DNA of 64,000 nt from Fibrobacterota bacterium (GTDB taxonomy: Bacteria > Fibrobacterota > Fibrobacteria > UBA5070), in the NCBI GenBank assembly GCA_016715065.1, contig JADKBN010000010.1:62001-126000 (forward strand). The letters run 5' to 3'. The notes under the pieces were generated by a model. It saw nothing but the letters and a program-made list of their open reading frames with translations. It searched no databases and had not been told where the DNA came from. Positions within the stretch are counted from its first letter, which is position 1, and each line of letters starts with the position of its first letter. The position numbers and the translations under genes were made by a program. Shown piece after piece: positions 61,250 to 64,000 of this stretch.

Positions 61250-62947
61250 CTACCGCCGACGCCTCGGTCCGCCGCTACCGCCTCCGAACCGGCTTCCGCC
61301 TCCGCCCGAGCGAGGGCCGCCATGCGAGGAGCCGCCATGGTGGCGTCCGCCGCCGCCGTGGTGACGTTCTTCGCCGTCTTCTTCCACGCCGATCTTGGCC
61401 ATTTCTTGTCCGGCCAGGCTCGCGTCCTTTTGGCCGTAGAACTCTTCGCGGTAGGCCTTGGAGATCAGAAGCGCAAGTCCCATGCGGGTGGACTCGGATT
61501 CCAACAGCTCGGGAATGAGCTTTTCCAGCTTTTCGGCGCCGCGTCGCACGGCGCGGCTGGAGTCGCGGTCGGCGCGTTCCAGCAGACCCACGCAGCGTTC
61601 CAGCAAGATGGCCCCGGCCGATTCCGGCTTGGCGGCAGCCACCTTCTCAAAGCGCAAGTCGAAGCGGCGACCGATGGCCTTCACGCCCAGTTCTTCCAAC
61701 TCGGAGACCACAGTCCAGGCCACACCGGTCTTGCCGGCGCGAGCTGTGCGTCCTGCGCGGTGCACGTAGACGTCCGGCTCCATGGGAAGCTCGTACTGGA
61801 TCACGCACGGAATGTCCGAGATGTCGATGCCGCGGGCGGCGACGTCGGTGGTCACCATGTAGCGGGTTTCGCGCTTGCGGAAACGCGCCATCACCTTTTC
61901 GCGGGCCACCTGGCTCATGTCACCGGAGAACGGCTCGGCCGAGAGTCCCCACGAGCGCAGGTAATCGGACAGATACGCCACGTCGCGCTTGGTGTTGCAG
62001 AAGATGAAGGCCATTTCGGGATGGTCGTGTTCCAGGATGTCGAACACGGCCTTGTCCTTGGCCAGTTTATCCACCACCATGTAGCGGTGGCTGATGGCGT
62101 CCACCGAACGCTTCTTCTGGGAAAGCGACAAGAACTTGGGGTTGCGCAGGAATTCACGGGCCAGGTGCTTCACGTTTTCGGTGATGGTCGCCGAGAACAT
62201 GTAGGTGCAACGATCCTTGGGCAGCATCTGGCGGATGCGGGCCATGTCGGGGTAGAATCCCATGGAAAGCATTTCGTCGGCTTCGTCCATCACCAAGTCG
62301 CGGATGGAACGCAGCTTGAAATAGCCCTTCTGGATCATGTCGATCACGCGACCGGGCGTGCCGATCACGATGTGGGCCTTCTTGAGGCCTTCGATCTGCT
62401 TTTCGTAGCCCACGCCACCGTAGACCACAACGGTGTTCACTCCCTTGGCCGCACCGATCAGTTCGGCTTCGCGGGCCACCTGCAGCGCCAGCTCGCGGGT
62501 GGGAACCAGGATAAGGGCCTGGGGCTCGTTGTGCTCGATCTCGCAGATTTCCACCAGCGGGATCATGAACGCGCCGGTCTTGCCGGATCCTGTCCTGGAC
62601 TGGGTGATCAGATCTTGTCCGGCCAGCAGGTAGGGGATCGCCTTGCGCTGCACCAGCATGGGCGAGGTCCAGCCCTGCTTGGCCATCGCCTCTTTCATGG
62701 TGTCGGATGCCTGCTCGAAGGTGTAGTCGGGCAGTGGTGGGTCCGGCTCCACGATGTCGTCGGGATTGTCGTCGGCCTGGGCATCCACTTCCACCATGGC
62801 GGAAGGATCGTATCCGGCGGTGTCCTCGGAGGCATCCTCGGACAGAATCTGTGCGTCGTCTTGTGCGGTTACGGAATCGGTGTCGGCATGGGAATCCAGG
62901 GCCACCGGTTCTTGGATGGCTTCCAGCTCTTTGTTTTCTTCTTGCAT
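61250..62947 (-). CDS. DEAD-box RNA helicase (DeaD/CshA type)
   Basis: 565 residues. An acidic N-terminal 75 residues (rich in D, E) is unusual. Core motifs: Q-motif region GWTSPMLVQRKAIPYLLAGQ, SRTGSGKTGAF near residue 118, PTRELALQV, TPGRVIDM, MDEADEMLSMG near 215, MFSATIT, FIFCNTKRDVAYLS near 315, TTDVAARGIDISDI and HRAGRTARAGKTG. The region at about 425-520 fits the DbpA-like or dimerisation part. The tail is Gly/His/Arg-rich (HHGGGGRHHGGSSHGG and PRRRR). It unwinds structured RNA in ribosome assembly or cold adaptation. The start follows the metG stop by 17 bases, so they are one transcript. Confidence 0.95.
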   Translation of the reverse strand: MQEENKELEAIQEPVALDSHADTDSVTAQDDAQILSEDASEDTAGYDPSAMVEVDAQADDNPDDIVEPDPPLPDYTFEQASDTMKEAMAKQGWTSPMLVQRKAIPYLLAGQDLITQSRTGSGKTGAFMIPLVEICEIEHNEPQALILVPTRELALQVAREAELIGAAKGVNTVVVYGGVGYEKQIEGLKKAHIVIGTPGRVIDMIQKGYFKLRSIRDLVMDEADEMLSMGFYPDMARIRQMLPKDRCTYMFSATITENVKHLAREFLRNPKFLSLSQKKRSVDAISHRYMVVDKLAKDKAVFDILEHDHPEMAFIFCNTKRDVAYLSDYLRSWGLSAEPFSGDMSQVAREKVMARFRKRETRYMVTTDVAARGIDISDIPCVIQYELPMEPDVYVHRAGRTARAGKTGVAWTVVSELEELGVKAIGRRFDLRFEKVAAAKPESAGAILLERCVGLLERADRDSSRAVRRGAEKLEKLIPELLESESTRMGLALLISKAYREEFYGQKDASLAGQEMAKIGVEEDGEERHHGGGGRHHGGSSHGGPRSGGGGSRFGGGSGGPRRRR

Positions 62948-62964
62948 AGGCCCTAAATACTAGC

Positions 62965-64000
62965 TCAATGAACGGAAGCTTCGTCCTGGGCCGAGCAATT
63001 CACAGGTAGGTTTCCGGCGGAAACCGGGAGCTGGCCGTAGTGGAGTTTCCCGCCGCGCACCACCAGCTTGACCGGGTCCACCGCCTCGATTCCCAGATTC
63101 ACACCGGGCTTGTGGTCCATGCCTTCCGCCGTGGCGAACGCGCCCGGCTCGCCCTGGGGCTCCAGCAAATGCACCGAGCCATCCGCATTGTCGGCCGCCA
63201 GGATCATGCCCATCGATTCCACACCGCGCAATTTGGCCTTCTTGAGGTTGGCCACCAGAAGCACTTTGCGGCCGGGTAGGGTAGCGGCCGGAAAGTGGGC
63301 CTTGATGCCCGCGCACACCTGACGCGGTCCCAGTTCGCCCACGTCCAGTTGGAGCACCAGGAGTTTTTCCGCGGAGGGATGGTCTTCGGCGGACACGATC
63401 TTCGCGATGCGGAAATCCACCGCTTCGAACGGATCCTTGACAGGTTCCGGCTTGGCGACCGCTTCCACGGCGGGCTTGGCTTCCGGCTTTTTCACTTCCA
63501 GACGCGGGAACAGCACCGGGCCGTCCATGAATTCGCGGCCAGCGGGCAGAAGCCCCCAGGCGAGCTTGCCCGGCACGGCGGTTTCGCCCATGAGGGCCAG
63601 CGCCTCGGCGGATTTGCCGGGAATGACCGGCGAAACCAGCACCAGCAAAATGCGCAGGGCTTCGGAGGAAACCGCGAGGACCTCGGCCAATTCGTCCTGG
63701 CGGGAGGGGTCCTTGGCGAGTTTCCAGGGCGCGGTGGACTCCAAGTAGCTGTTGATGGCGCGTGCCAGCGACATGGATTCTTCCATGGCGAAGCTCACGC
63801 GGAACAGGCGCATGAGGTTTTCCACCTCCGCAACCACCGAGATCGCCTTGTCGCGCAGCCCCTTGGAAAGCTCTCCAAGCGAGCTGGGCAGGGCTGGGAT
63901 CTTGCCTTCGAACTGGGTGGCCACTTGCTTGCGGATGCGGGAAACGATGTTCCCGATGTCGTTGGCGAGGTCGCCGTTGACCACCTTGATCATGCCGGCG
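62965..64000 (-). CDS. metG: methionyl-tRNA synthetase, C-terminal part
   Basis: The gene runs off the right edge; about 345 residues are present. The first part is the anticodon-binding helical domain (VNGDLANDIGNIVSRIRK, FAMEESMSLARAINSYLE, APWKLAKDPSRQDEL). A Lys/Pro/Ala linker follows, then the C-terminal OB-fold tRNA-binding domain (VDFRIAKIVSAEDHPSAEKL, VLLVANLKKAKLRGVESMGM, ILAADNADGSVHLLEP). This domain promotes dimerisation and tRNA binding in bacterial MetRS. The start seen at 63993 is internal; the frame is open to the end. Active-site HIGH and KMSKS motifs lie outside. Confidence 0.93.
   Translation of the reverse strand, partial: AGMIKVVNGDLANDIGNIVSRIRKQVATQFEGKIPALPSSLGELSKGLRDKAISVVAEVENLMRLFRVSFAMEESMSLARAINSYLESTAPWKLAKDPSRQDELAEVLAVSSEALRILLVLVSPVIPGKSAEALALMGETAVPGKLAWGLLPAGREFMDGPVLFPRLEVKKPEAKPAVEAVAKPEPVKDPFEAVDFRIAKIVSAEDHPSAEKLLVLQLDVGELGPRQVCAGIKAHFPAATLPGRKVLLVANLKKAKLRGVESMGMILAADNADGSVHLLEPQGEPGAFATAEGMDHKPGVNLGIEAVDPVKLVVRGGKLHYGQLPVSAGNLPVNCSAQDEASVH

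Overview
The window is a GC-rich chromosomal segment from a Gram-negative bacterium. A member of the FCB group, most plausibly Fibrobacterota, fits best. The pointers are a secreted family 9 cellulase and a subtilase that both end in short beta-rich sorting-type tails, several outer-membrane barrels ending in phenylalanine, Bacteroidetes-like TAnnTTTG boxes close to start codons, and Rpn-type nuclease genes. This placement is inference; there is no rRNA in the window.

Layout. 1-5,700: end of gpmI, a long PRPP synthetase, metK, an ABC-F ATPase and a small barrel protein. 5,700-12,850: a large outer-membrane protein behind smc, and an unknown gene. 12,940-18,050: ribF-rpsO-pnp and a subtilase. 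18,050-21,900: an unstable region with two damaged copies of an Rpn/transposase-31 gene between three copies of a hairpin-rich composite repeat, then a 54-bp perfect palindrome. 21,900-24,430: two nearly identical type IV pilin genes, each behind a sigma-54-like promoter. 24,490-26,230: a MerR metal sensor with a ZntR-type operator and a frameshifted Cu/Zn-type permease. 26,230-29,350: an AAA/PD-(D/E)XK protein and an LRR lipoprotein. 29,540-32,170: three tightly coupled genes, two radical SAM proteins and an isoprenylcysteine-methyltransferase-like protein. 32,200-35,800: livHMGF without a binding protein. 35,830-37,630: the GH9 cellulase.

37,890-45,610 is the most unusual part. It is a five-gene minus-strand operon: an OmpA/peptidoglycan-binding-like protein, a proline/glycine-rich carrier-like protein, a protein with a C-terminal Cys-His-Asp peptidase-like domain, and two related membrane-anchored proteins. 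GC content drops sharply after the second gene. The layout looks like a delivery module followed by an exchangeable toxin with two candidate immunity proteins, but no injection-machine core gene is present here.

45,700-53,430: a sensor histidine kinase fused to a DUF374 acyltransferase domain, then a coupled run of a squalene/phytoene synthase (two frameshifts), lspA, an RluA-type pseudouridine synthase, lysA and a PAP2 phosphatase. 53,425-61,160: a surface-polysaccharide locus with glycosyltransferases, a Wzm/Wzt-type exporter, a GT2-hexapeptide fusion and a WbsX protein. 61,250-64,000: a DEAD-box helicase and the end of metG.

Four coding genes carry internal lesions: Rpn copy A has a 129-bp in-frame deletion, and Rpn copy B, the permease and the squalene synthase carry 1-nt indels. 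The indels could be real decay or assembly error. No rRNA, tRNA or CRISPR array was seen.
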